This document shows, piece by piece, positions 1 to 9,976 of a stretch of 64,000 nt of DNA (the stretch's first letter is position 1; every line of letters starts with the position of its first letter). Source of the stretch: Massariosphaeria phaeospora (lineage: Eukaryota > Ascomycota > Dothideomycetes > Pleosporales); the NCBI GenBank assembly GCA_011032825.1, contig JAADJZ010000006.1, positions 124,001 to 188,000 of the forward strand, read 5' to 3'. The position numbers were made by a program, and so were the translations under genes. The notes beneath the pieces are model-generated. The model was not told the DNA's origin and made no database searches. It saw only the letters and a list, made by a program, of their open reading frames with translations.

Positions 1-1678
1 GGACGGAAACAGGAGACGCCCACCAAGACTTATATACTACGGAAGGCCATGTCAAATCTTTGCCGCAGTCAAAAGGCTGCAGTGACTCAGAGCCGCAATC
101 ACGCACTCGACCTCACGGTACCGTGGTGTGAGTGTGGGAGAATGGCGCCGAACTGGATCTCTAATCGATCCGTGCCGACGCATGACTGGTCGGATGACTG
201 CAAAAAGTGGGGCCGTGCCCAACCGATGTCGGGCTCGCCACATCATCGGGCCAGCACGACACGGAGTCATCGACGTCAACACACACTCACACACTCACCA
301 AGCACCAGCAGTCTGCCTTTTCACCTGGCCCTCCGCACTCGCCATGGCCTGGCCACACGCGACACACGACTCCTGCGCTGCCTCGCGTGCCAGTGTGGCT
401 TCGCACGCGCGCGGCAGCTCATTGGCCCGCCCGCCGTGTGCACGTGGCTGTGCAAGTCACTTCTTCATTCTTTCGAGGCCTCGACGCGCATCCTCTTCCG
501 TATACTCGCTCAAGCACCCGGACAGATGCAGTCGACAGGGCAGACTCAACGACAGCTGCGCTAGAACGGCCAAGGTCGCAATGCCTCAGAGCTCCTTGCT
601 CGGGCGGCCCAAGGCGCTTTCGGACCGCCTTAGGACCTGCGAGTATCATCGTCGAAGGTATCGGGATACGTGGACCAAATTCGAATGTTTGAACGGTGCG
701 GGCATGTTAAGATAGGTCACGCTTGGTCCTCTTGTGCCTCGTGGTCGTCGAATGTACCGTCATGTGCCTGTTCCGACTGTCAGCCTAATCAAAGCCACTC
801 ATCAACTTTATGATTTACATATAGAAGAGGGAGTCAAACCCGTTGCGCCCTTGCTTTGACTCAACGGCCGTCCTGATGCCTACGCATAGGCTACCACTGC
901 CGCCACCGCCCTGGCAGAGTTGCTTGCTGATCCTGAGAAAGTGTACGCGATCCTCCTGACAGTATATGAGATTCCAGCCGATCTAAACGGGCTTACCTTT
1001 GTCCTTACAACGTCCGATTGTACGTGGCACACTAGGTCATATCATCAACAGACTGAGCCTGGCATCGCGATGAACTGTGCCACAGAGTGCCTCATGGAAG
1101 CGAACACCACAACGAACCGTATACATGGAATTACAAGGCAACTCTCTTCGGCTCGAAGAAAGAGGGTGCAAAAGTATCAAAGAAAACTGCACAGCGGTAG
1201 GCTGTCATCTCACGCTTGGCTGATGCACGGTCGGAGGATAGCGCACGTTTTCGCCGATATCTATCATCGGCTCTCCACCATCTGCTTCTCCGGAACGCAA
1301 CAGTGGGTAGTGCAGCTTAGCCACTCACGTCCTCTAGATTCCTGATGCAGACGCGTAATCCGGGGAATTAATATAGGGATCGTCGTCATTTGCGTCTCAC
1401 TTGTGTCTTTGCACGACCTTCGACCGGCTCCGCGCGCAGGTGTTGCGTGGCAGTCTTCGGCTCAGCTCTAGTACCATTGGATAAGTAGTAGACGTTCCTT
1501 CAGTTTCCTTGCAGCCTTTCAGGTGTCATTTCGTCGCCTCAAAACCTTCTATTTCATTGCTGGAGCCTACTTTTCATGATGACTCTTCGATCAAGAGCGG
1601 TTTTCCTTGGCCTCGGTAATACAACTTCCTATATTTCGCACTTCGGTAAAGACTCACCATTGTATAGCTACTCTTGCG
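1..1678. other. Intergenic/upstream region, no supported gene
   Basis: No reading frame here resembles a protein family. Several long overlapping frames at 49-715 occur on both strands in a GC-rich stretch, have no recognisable domain and no sensible splice structure, so I treat them as chance. The last ~300 bases before the b561 gene are likely its promoter and 5' UTR. Confidence 0.6.
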
Positions 1679-2395
1679 ATGGCCCAGTACGGACCTAGTG
1701 GTCAATATGGCCCTGGCAATAACAACAATAATAACAACCCCTACGGAGGTGGCGGTGGCGGCAGTGGGAGCGATCAAGGAGGTAGTTTTGGCGGCTTCAA
1801 TGGACAAAGTTTCCTCGGCGACCGACAAAAGTTTCTCATCGCTCACGGCGTCCTCGCAGCCCTCGCTTTCGTAGTCTTTTTCCCACTAGGCTCGATCCTC
1901 ATCCGCCTAGGCTCATTCCGAGGGGCCTGGATCGTCCACGCAAGCTTCCAGATCTTCGCATACACGCTGTACATCGCAGCATTCGGCATCGGCATCTGGC
2001 TCGTCAACGGTATCCCGATCCGCCTCATCGACCACTACCACCCCGTAATCGGCATCATCGTCTTCTGCCTGCTCTTCTTCCAACCGATCCTAGGACTCGT
2101 ACACCACTACAAGTTCAAGAAGTACAATCGCCGCACTATATGGTCGTATGGACATTTGTGGCTCGGACGCATCGTGATCACGCTCGGCATGATCAATGGG
2201 GGCCTCGGTATGCTCCTCGCCACGGAGACGGGCTACTTTGTCCCTAGTAAGGGTCAGATTGCTGCGTATGGAGTGGTTGCGGGTGTCATGTGGCTGCTGT
2301 GGGTGGCTGCCGCTGTCGTTGGCGAGAGGAGACGAGCAAGGGCGCGGACAGCGGTGCAGACGGAAACGAGCCCGTACAAGGAGCAATATGCGTAG
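1679..2395 (+). CDS. Cytochrome b561-type transmembrane protein, no DOMON domain
   Basis: Single-exon gene of 238 aa from the first ATG (1679). It has a low-complexity Asn/Gly-rich N-terminus (residues 14-45) and then about five hydrophobic segments (residues ~54-75, 84-108, 122-142, 160-178, 195-212). Four histidines sit where b561 families ligate two haems: H56 in the first segment, H87 in the second, H121 before the third and H159 before the fourth. The domain is known to pass electrons across a membrane, often to reduce ferric iron or mono-oxygenases. In many fungal proteins it follows a secreted DOMON domain and a Gly-rich linker. Here the Gly-rich linker is present but I see no DOMON or signal peptide upstream, so either this is a stand-alone form or an upstream exon was missed. 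The C-terminus is basic and probably cytosolic. Confidence 0.8.
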   Translation: MAQYGPSGQYGPGNNNNNNNPYGGGGGGSGSDQGGSFGGFNGQSFLGDRQKFLIAHGVLAALAFVVFFPLGSILIRLGSFRGAWIVHASFQIFAYTLYIAAFGIGIWLVNGIPIRLIDHYHPVIGIIVFCLLFFQPILGLVHHYKFKKYNRRTIWSYGHLWLGRIVITLGMINGGLGMLLATETGYFVPSKGQIAAYGVVAGVMWLLWVAAAVVGERRRARARTAVQTETSPYKEQYA

Positions 2396-3281
2396 AGAGG
2401 CTCTCAAACTGCATTTAAGAGTAAGCTCAATGTGCCGCGGGCAGCGTGTTTCGATATAAGGCGGTGCGAGGCATTGTGGAAACCACCTAAAGGGTGTGAG
2501 GACCGGAGCCCGACAAAAGTTTACGATGTCAACGCAACCTCTACGAATTACCACATACAACATATGTAACGGATCAACGACAAGCGGCGCCTTCAATCGG
2601 TCGGAATGAACAGCATTGACCGCACGTTTCTTCTGTGCTGCCGTGGACTAGAGTCTATTCGTACTTGAGTAGGGCAGACATACAACAGTATTGTATCCCG
2701 TGTTAGCCATCATACCTGCATCTAGCATATGGTACTCGTACGAAGTGAAAAGAAAGGCACCAGCATCATATTGCTCCCGGTTATCTAGGCGAGATTAGCA
2801 TATGGGACAACACTAGACTACATACTGACAATGGTATCCGATAGTACGCAGACTCTGCGCTGGCTGGCTCGGCACAACACAGTCGAACAATGCGATGGTA
2901 CAGCATGAACCAAATCTAGCTACTTTATAATCTTACGAGGCTCCTTCAGACACCTTGGTTTGCGGCAGGATAGCTACAAGCAAGCAAATTCAAGGCCAGA
3001 AACCAACTACTTCTATGTGTCATGTCCTAACGACGCCCGCTGGCTGTGCGCTGGGGGCCTTGAGATCATATAAACCACACATTCCGTACGATACGTACAG
3101 TCCCGTATATGAACTACGCACATTGCTGCTTGCTCTACCTCCTCCCTATCATTATCTCTCTTGTTCAATCGTAGTCCTTGATCGTTGAGTCCCGCTTCCA
3201 ATCCTCTCCTCTCCTTTCCTCTCGCTATACCTCTAGCATCCCTCCCTCCGAAACACGCCGCGGCCCACCCACCTACCCATC
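2396..3281. other. Intergenic region with a diverged repeat copy
   Basis: No gene seen. Positions 2925-3054 resemble 40830-40955 (see the repeat entries). The last ~130 bases are pyrimidine-rich, as is usual just upstream of a fungal start codon. Confidence 0.6.
2925..3054 (+). repeat. Dispersed repeat, copy 1 (partner at 40830-40955)
   Basis: About 130 bp that align by eye with 40830-40955 in the same orientation. Shared blocks include GCTCCTTCAGAC, then CAGGATAGCT, then CGCTGGCTG near the right end, in the same order with similar spacing. Many differences are transitions. No coding frame is shared. It is probably a decayed transposon fragment. Confidence 0.6.
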
Positions 3282-3743
3282 ATGCAGCTCACCCTCCTCA
3301 CTCACCTCGCTCTCGCCAGCCTCGCTCTCGCCAACCCCACGCCCGCCGCCGCCGCCGCCGCCCCCGAACCCACGCTCCCCCCAGCCCCGATCGGCCGCTT
3401 GCTGTTCGCCGACCACACCCACGGCAACTACCTGCAGTCCAGCAACACGTGCCTGAAGAAGCTGAAAGATGGCGTGCGGCTCGCCGAGTACTCGGCCGGC
3501 TACAAGTGCGCGTTTTACAGGTACGTCGGTCGACCGGCCAATCTAATCTATGCGGAGAAACAAATGCAAGGTACGATACTGCGTGCGGCGACTGACTGTG
3601 CTGCTTGCTGTAGGGGCCCGGCTTGCGATGCTGCTAATGCGATTGGCGGTAATGAGGATGGGCTGCGCGGGATGGGGTTCCCGGGGGGGAGCAGCTTCGA
3701 TATTGGCGAAGTGATTCGCGCGGTGCGGTGCTGGAGGGCGTGA
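3282..3743 (+). CDS. Small secreted cysteine-containing protein
   Basis: Two exons, 3282-3520 and 3614-3743, give 122 aa. The 93-nt intron has a GTACGT donor, a CTGAC branch site and a TGTAG acceptor. The N-terminus (residues 1-18) is a signal peptide ending in LALA-type residues, followed by a Pro/Ala-rich stretch to about residue 37. The mature part has four cysteines (C57, C76, C84, C119), enough for two disulfides, and a Gly-rich C-terminal half. I do not recognise the family. The size, signal peptide and even cysteine count fit fungal small secreted or effector-like proteins. The intron is a multiple of three without a stop, so retention would insert 31 residues with three more cysteines. 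Which form is made is open. Confidence 0.65.
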   Translation: MQLTLLTHLALASLALANPTPAAAAAAPEPTLPPAPIGRLLFADHTHGNYLQSSNTCLKKLKDGVRLAEYSAGYKCAFYRYVGRPANLIYAEKQMQGTILRAATDCAACCRGPACDAANAIGGNEDGLRGMGFPGGSSFDIGEVIRAVRCWRA

Positions 3744-4484
3744 TGGATTGACGGGGAGGTGTAGATGGGTTTGACGCTTTTGCGTCGTCGATGGATAGTG
3801 GTGATAGCGGACGACATGTACATGTATATGTATATGTCCAGCATATATAGTCAGCAATAACTAGACGACTCCAATTGACTAAGTGAATTGTATGGGGGTT
3901 TTGCATGTTTCTGCAACAGGCGTTGTTGGAACGTTTAAATTGTTCAGGGAAATTTGGGACAGCTTATCTTTTTTCTTTCTTGTTGTGCTCTCTGTTCGGT
4001 TTCTTGTCTTTTGATATCGATATCGAAATCGTGATAGTTACTGACACTTAGTTACTGCCGAGTAAACGCTGCCTTGTCTTTAGCGTGGACCGATGCCATA
4101 GGCGGCCTAGACTATGCAGCTTCGTTGTTGTGCCGTGTTGATAGGTTGCTTGATGTTTCAAAGTGAATGAGCACCTCCTCTATCTCGGCGCGATTTATCT
4201 GCTCCGCTGCCGGCTCCGCGCTCTCCTCAATCGACCTCCAACATCAGGGCCTGTCGCAGCATCAGTCCACCAACCCCGCTACTGCTATGCTGCCAACATC
4301 CAAAAAAAGAAAAACTCCAAACCTAATCAAATCGTCTGAGAAACGCTTGGAGGGTATAGTAGAGAAAGGTTCAGAGACATGTTTGTATTCATTGATTGAT
4401 AAGAAAGGGGTATAATATATGTAGAGTTTAACGAGGACCGCACGCTGCTTCTCGAGCTTCCTGAGCGCCGCAGTGTAGTAGTAG
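3744..4484. other. Convergent 3' intergenic region
   Basis: Lies between the 3' ends of the secreted-protein gene (+) and the glycosyltransferase gene (-). No gene seen. It contains a (GTACAT)-like short tandem near 3817-3838. Confidence 0.55.
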
Positions 4485-5827
4485 CTAGAGCGCTATGGTT
4501 TGTGTCAAATTGCAGATTTGCTGGAAAAGTCAGTATCCCTTCATTGGTAGAATGTGCAGACAACTGTTGGAGTGGATCATACCTGCCGCCGTTGCGAAAA
4601 GTCCGTGTAAAACCCATACCAAAGGTCGCGCTCTGTGCAATTTTGCCCAGCCGCGCCACCACCGTCCTTACAATCAGGCTGATAGCCCTCCATCACCTTC
4701 GAGGCCTGGAGCCACGGTTTGGGCACGGGCCAGTCTGAAAAATGCACATATTTGGCTTCTTGGAGCGCGGCCGTCGCGTTCCACGGTTCCTCGGAGCCGA
4801 GGTACTTGCTGTGGTCGTGCCGGCGGAACTCGGCGGTCAGCAGGTCGTATTTTCGGTGCGGGAGCACGGTGCTGGAGTCTTTGTAGATGGTGTTGAGGAT
4901 GTCCATGTCGAAACCGGAGTCTTCGTGGGTCGTCATGAAGGCTTGGATGCGTTGCCATTCAAGTTGGGAGGGCTCGAGGACGACGAGCTGGCTGGATAGG
5001 GTGGGTTCGTCGAGCCAGTAGGCTCGGGGCATGGCTATTGGCGACGAGGGAATGAAGAAGAGTTCGTCCATGTGCTGTTTGGATAAAACGTTAGTGTTGT
5101 TCGATACTCTGGGGACAGTCCAAAGCGTGGCAGTATCAAACATGGACTGACTCACTTGTCTAACAGTTGCGTCCGAGTCCAGCGATATCACCCGCTTATA
5201 CTGTGTTTGGTTGAAGGCCAGAAGCTTTGTGTAGCTTTGTTGCCACGTCGGGTCTCCGCGTGTGAAGGTTTGCACTGTTATGGGCGCCAGTTTTGCCTTG
5301 TATAGGTCTCTCGCTTGTGCGAGCAGCCTGCTCTCTGTAGGTACAGTCGGATGATTGTCCTTTGAACCACTCTCTGTTTTTGCGTCTCCGCCACCTAGTT
5401 CCGGAAGGTGCCATTCCTCCGGGTACATCATAAGCAGATCCGCTTTGGTGCCGGTGCGATGAAGCGCTTCGAGAATCATGACCGAGTTGCAGAGGTAGTC
5501 CACGTTGGTTACATATTGCACGTATGCGAAGTCGCTCCAACGCATCAGTCCGTTGCTTGCACCCGGCGACGACCCGTGTATCAATTGGTGTGTGCCCAGC
5601 GCTAACCCATCCGTGAATCGTAATTGCGGTGTGTAGAGACCGGCTCGTAATTCGAAGATTCGCCCCAAAGAAAATATGGCCAGCAGAAGCCCTCCAGTGA
5701 CTAATGCAGTGCTGATCTTTTTCATCCGAAGCCGTAGGGTGAAGTATCTCCATGCTGGCGGTATCTCTGCATTGCTAGGTGAGTCTAATTGTTTGTAGGG
5801 ATTGAGAGCAATCTTGTTGTTGAACAT
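4485..5827 (-). CDS. GT8-type glycosyltransferase, GNT1/glycogenin-like, type II membrane protein
   Basis: Three exons on the minus strand: 5156-5827, 4583-5074 and 4485-4520, 399 aa. The 81-nt intron (5075-5155) is in frame without a stop, but its removal joins DSDATVRQ to HMDELFF exactly as in homologues. The last 36-nt exon restores a C-terminus of QRRQQIC type, matching the conserved RR..IC tail of GNT1-like proteins. Residues ~39-59 form one signal-anchor helix, so the catalytic part lies in the Golgi or ER lumen. The DxD metal/nucleotide-sugar motif is D217-S-D219. The family includes yeast GNT1, which transfers GlcNAc in the Golgi. The sugar used here cannot be read from the sequence. 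An NCT sequon near the C-terminus may be N-glycosylated. Confidence 0.85.
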
Positions 5828-7115
5828 TTTTCTTGATATGCTGTCTTGGGTCCCGGTCAGGGCTAAAGGAGGGTGGAAAACAAGGAGAGAGAAGGATTAG
5901 AATGAGATAGTTGAAAAATCTTTAAAGAGTTCGGAGGCAGAATGCAAATTGAAGGACGGCATGGAGGCCCATATGCTTTTCCGTGAGTTTCCAACTCTAT
6001 GTAGGGGACATCGCTTCGGACTGTAGGTGCTGGTAGGGCTTGCTGTTTGATCCTACGGTACCGCACGAGACTCCTCACCACAACGATGCTGGTACACGGA
6101 TAACAGAGTTAGACAGAGGGGCCTTTGGGGCCCGTGAGGGCCTGTAAGGATGTTGGCAGCGCTAAAATAGAGCCTGTAAGAGCATCCTAACAGTGGCAGA
6201 GGTTGTGGGAGTCAGATTGACCACTCAGCGTGTACAGATTAAAAGGAAGTGCCCTAATCACCCCCTGTTGATCTCCCTCAATCCGTTGCGAGGTGGCTGC
6301 ACCATGAAGTCGAGCCGGGGGGACGACTGTAAAAGATAAAAGGTTTTCGCGAGCCCATTGCGATGTAGCGTGAGCTAAGTGGGTAGTTCGTTGTGTGGAG
6401 CGCGCCATTGGGAACTATGGTTCGTTACTAATGACTCTGATAAAAGTCTCGCTCCTTTCCTCCTCCTCATTTCATCACACACACTCTCTCTTTCTCTCTT
6501 CACCATCATGGTTCCAAGTTCCAACACTCGAATGCGAATCAGAAAAGCCGTCGGCGCTCGAACTACCAACGGCCGTCGGCGTTCGAACTACCCGTGCGAA
6601 ATCCGCAGGGACCGGACCCAACTGTCTCCCGTTTCCGCCTCGCCGGCCCACCGCACCACCTCCAGCATATCGCGCACCCGCTCGCTCATGCCAGTTTTGA
6701 CGCAGTGTTCCTCCAAGGCATACATACACTCATCGCTTACGTATTCTTCAATACATACGTAGTTCGCCCGCAACTCCCTTTTACATTGAACAAGCGCCGA
6801 ATACAACCAAATCGCATCGGTACACGAAAATCATGGCTGTAATGAGGCAACCTGGATGAGGTTGATGGGTATCAGGCATCCCTCTGCCACATCCCGTCCA
6901 ATTCAGTAACAGAATTGGTATGCAGATTAGCCCAAGAGTTGGATAATTTGAAGCTGTGGTACTGAACCTACAAGAAGTATGCTAACGCTAAGCAAACATG
7001 TGGGTGGCTTGCGACATGCCGCAATTTCCACGGCCGTGCCAACGAGGATCCCTGCCTCTAGATAACCACTAGGATAGATTAGCGAACTGGCGCTCTGTTG
7101 GTTCATAAACCCGCC
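5828..7115. other. Divergent promoter region carrying a repeat copy
   Basis: Separates the minus-strand GT8 gene from the plus-strand DUF3431 gene. A dispersed repeat copy lies at about 6341-6490. A short frame beginning at ATG 6508 follows a CT-rich tract and contains two near-identical 21-bp units (6546-6566 and 6571-6591); I do not regard it as a gene. Confidence 0.55.
6341..6490 (+). repeat. Dispersed repeat family, copy related to the 61.3-62.0 kb cluster
   Basis: The segment AGCGTGAGCT...GTGGGTAGTT, then TTCGTTGTGTGGAG, then GGAACTATGGTTCG and a CT/CA-rich end matches, in order, the outer and inner parts of the inverted repeat at 61325-61560 (reverse complement of its right half). It also matches the reverse complement of 61914-61986. 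Identity is roughly 75% by eye, with an internal deletion of about 30 bp near 6351-6367. No coding capacity. Likely a transposon relic. Confidence 0.6.
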
Positions 7116-8179
7116 ATGCTCCCCATCTCTTCCGAGTTTCTTTGGTTCTCCACGATGCACACGTATCTGGAAGCTCAAAAGCGCCGCTGCGATATCCAAT
7201 TCCTTAGATTCCGGCCGAGTAGGTCAATATCGAAAACCTTTTCAATTGCGGCCTTGTCTTTGTTCACGTTTTGCATTGCCCTCCAGTTGTACATCAATGG
7301 CTTGCGCGAGGCGTCGACGCCGGCCGCTGTCGACGGACATGAAAGCCCGTATAATACGACGATGACGGAGGTGGAGACTGCACCTCCTGTGCCGAAGCAG
7401 CTTACGGGAGCTGTCGTGGTGCCTGCAAGTAGAATTGCAGAGTTAGAATGGGTGTCAGAAATCCAGGATCCGTGAGCACAGCCGTCTAGCCGATCTTTCT
7501 ATGTTTGCTGAAGATTACTAGCATGTGGAAGTTACACCGCTACAACTACGACGACCCATCGCCGCCCCCCGAGACGCATTTTCCTGTCAACAAAGGACAA
7601 GAAGCTATGATGTATCTCAGCTATGTCATCAACAATTACGACTCGCTGCCCGACTACTCGATCTTTCTCCACGGCCATCGCACATCCTGGCATCAAGAGG
7701 AGGACATCGTAGAATCAATCAACAGCCTCCGACTATCGGCAGTGGATGACGTCGGCTACATTTCGCTGAGATGCATATGGGACCCAGGCTGTCCGGAAGA
7801 AATGAAACTCATCGAGAACGACCCCGCGGAGTTGGTAGTGGACTCGACCAAGGACCGGCAGAACACGATGCATCTGATCGGCAAGTCCTGGAAATCGCTG
7901 TTCGGGAACAACACGGCCACCCCAAAGGCCATTGGAGCGCCCTGCTGCGCGCAGTTTATGGCAACGAGGAAAGCTATTCACATACGCTCGAAAGCAGAGT
8001 ACGAGCGCATGCGACAGTGGCTTGTGGATACCGAGGTGGTCGACCACCTCAGTGGCATGTTGTTCGAGAAGCTCTGGGCGTATATCTTCACGAAAGAGGC
8101 GATCCGGTGCCCTTCGGAGGAGCAGTGCAAGTGCGGGTACTTTGGCCGATGTGCGTCGGAACCAGCTATTCCTGGCTGA
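7116..8179 (+). CDS. DUF3431 domain protein, type II membrane anchor
   Basis: Two exons, 7116-7471 and 7522-8179, 337 aa; the 50-nt intron has GTGAGC, TGCTGAAG and ACTAG. I start at ATG 7116 (good context); ATG 7155 is an alternative. A single hydrophobic helix lies at about residues 45-65, so the rest faces the lumen or outside. The body shows the hallmarks of DUF3431: a VVPAS stretch, then PVNKGQEAMMYLSYVINNYD and a DYSIFLHGHRTSWHQE block. The function of the family is unknown; an α/β glycosyltransferase-like fold has been suggested by position and motif style only. There are six cysteines in the last third (…RCIWDPGC…, CC, C..…CKCGYFGRC), likely disulfide-bonded. It neighbours the GT8 gene, which is also a lumenal type II protein, but co-function is only an inference. 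Confidence 0.85.
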
Positions 8180-9976
8180 TGGATCGCAGGAGTGGCGGGT
8201 GCGTATTTATCACGGCGTTTGGTGGTTACAATAGACTAGACTTTGTAAGCAAGATCGCTTCTGGTAGAGAGAAAGAGAGAGGGGTGTATTGCGAGGGCTT
8301 GCTTGTATACTCCATGTCTCATTTGGGGCGCCATGCCATATACCCAATATTTTTTTTCTCCTCAAGGCCCACCCTACGAGCTATTGATGTCGGCAGGTTT
8401 AGCTGGGGAGTTGTTAACGGGCATCCCAGTTAAGCAATCACTGGCAACCCAGTTAAGGCCAGCAGACTAATCACCTACGCTGCCTCACGCGACTCCACAC
8501 TCGGAATAAGCAGCCTTTCAGAAACCTTCAGAGCTCCTGTCTTTTAATGAAGATATAGTCTTCAAAATAAGAGGTTTCTTCCTCAAATTTTGACATTTCG
8601 CCTTCGTTTGGCAACAGCTTTCGATTGAGACTGAAATGGCATCGTTATGTTCATAGTGTGGGTAGGTACCGCTAACTAGGGTGTCAGTGATTGCTTAACT
8701 GGGGTGCCCGTTAATATTCCCGTTTAGCTGATGATACACAGTAGGGTTGCAGTACCTAGCTCCTGCTGTGCTGATTAGGACAGTACTAAGTAAAGAGAAC
8801 TTTGCGAGTGGCGAATATCACGCTGTAACCCTCCGTTTGCCTGGTCATTGTCGTGCATGGTCGCAACCTATATATGGACTTGGTGTTAGCAACAGTAGCC
8901 AGGTGTAACCTCTTCGAACAACATACCTGCGTAGAGCCGACTCTTGCCCGCAGCCTCGCCACACTCTTGGAAATGGCTTACGGCAATACGGCAAAGACCT
9001 TCCAGAAGCCTCAGCCCTACACACGAATTCGAAGATTGGCGTTGAGGCCGGCAGACGGTGGAAAGAGTGGTGGCCCAAAGGGAAACTAGCGCGGAGGTTA
9101 GTCTGTCCGAGTGCAGCCTAGCGCGCCCCAAAATAGAAATGGCGAACTGCATCTGCATGGGCGTCGTGCGACTTCGCAGGGCTACACCGGCCAGACTCCA
9201 GAACTGCTGTGCGCTTGACGTGTCGCCGTCTGCTGCTGGGGAGATTGGAGGGTGTGAGGGGCATGGAGAGGTACGGAGCACAGGCGGGAGATATTGGTCT
9301 AGTCGCTAGGGTTGCCTGATATTGTGTAAGGCTGCCCGCTGCGCCTGCAGTGATACTCGTACAACTTGCATCTCGACTTTTGGTGCGATGGCGACCGAGT
9401 GCACAATAGTCTGTAGAAGTCGTCGTGCAAGACACTCGTGGTGTGCGAGGCCGGGTAGCGTTCACCTGCGAGCAAAGAGTGGTTTTTCCATCATCGACTC
9501 GTGCCTAGTGATCAATGATCAATGGTCAGCAAGCCAGCACTGGGGATGCATCGCTGCACTGCACTGCACTGCCACCGCCCTCTGGTAGAAGCAACTCAAC
9601 GCGGCACAAGTTGCTGCACGGGCGGGCTCACTGCTGGTATCCATGCGGCTCGCCTTTCTGGACTTGCTGACGGCCCTGCACGTGCGGCTGGACGGGGCTG
9701 AAGCACGCAGAGGCAGAGGCAGGTCGCGGTCGCTGTCGTCGCTCTACCGTACTTGAAGAGCGCTTGCCAGTGCGAAATGCTGTCTCACGTCCCCGGCAGC
9801 GGCGCGCGCTGGCTTTGGCTCTGATTCTTTCCGCCGTACGCCAGCTCTGATCGGCCGCTGATCGCACAGTGTGTTATTCTTAGCATCCCGTCGTCTTCAG
9901 GCCCCCGCTTCTCTCGTCCGACTGCGCGAGCAAAGCTTCCAGCGCGGAGCTCTTGGCCGCCAACTCACCTCCTGCA
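8180..9976. other. Intergenic region containing a MITE
   Basis: About 1.8 kb without a supported gene. It holds the inverted-repeat element at 8414-8714. Frames near 8886-9281 (-) and 9628-9867 (-) look open by chance. The last part is the promoter and 5' UTR of the glutamine-rich gene. Confidence 0.6.
8414..8714. mobile_element. MITE with ~45-bp terminal inverted repeats
   Basis: The left end (8414-8459) and the reverse complement of the right end (8668-8714) share TTAACGGGCA(T/C)CCCAGT, then TAAGCAATCACTG, then a weaker CA.CC.AGTTA. The element ends in TTAA on both sides, so the target duplication is either TTAA with a CGGGCA terminus (8418-8710) or TA with an ACGGGCA terminus (8417-8711). 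The internal ~200 bp has no frame, so it must have depended on a transposase elsewhere. The left end contains CCCAGTTAAG twice, as in subterminal binding repeats of pogo/Fot-like elements. Superfamily assignment (Tc1-mariner/pogo or piggyBac) is not settled. Confidence 0.8.

Noticed and set aside
49..715. Overlapping open frames on both strands
   Set aside because: Three or more long frames overlap in a GC-rich stretch, with no domain, no splice logic and low-complexity residue use.
6508..6762. 84-codon frame starting at ATG 6508 after a CT-rich tract
   Set aside because: The CT-rich part belongs to a dispersed repeat and the protein is basic low complexity with a duplicated 21-bp unit. No family.
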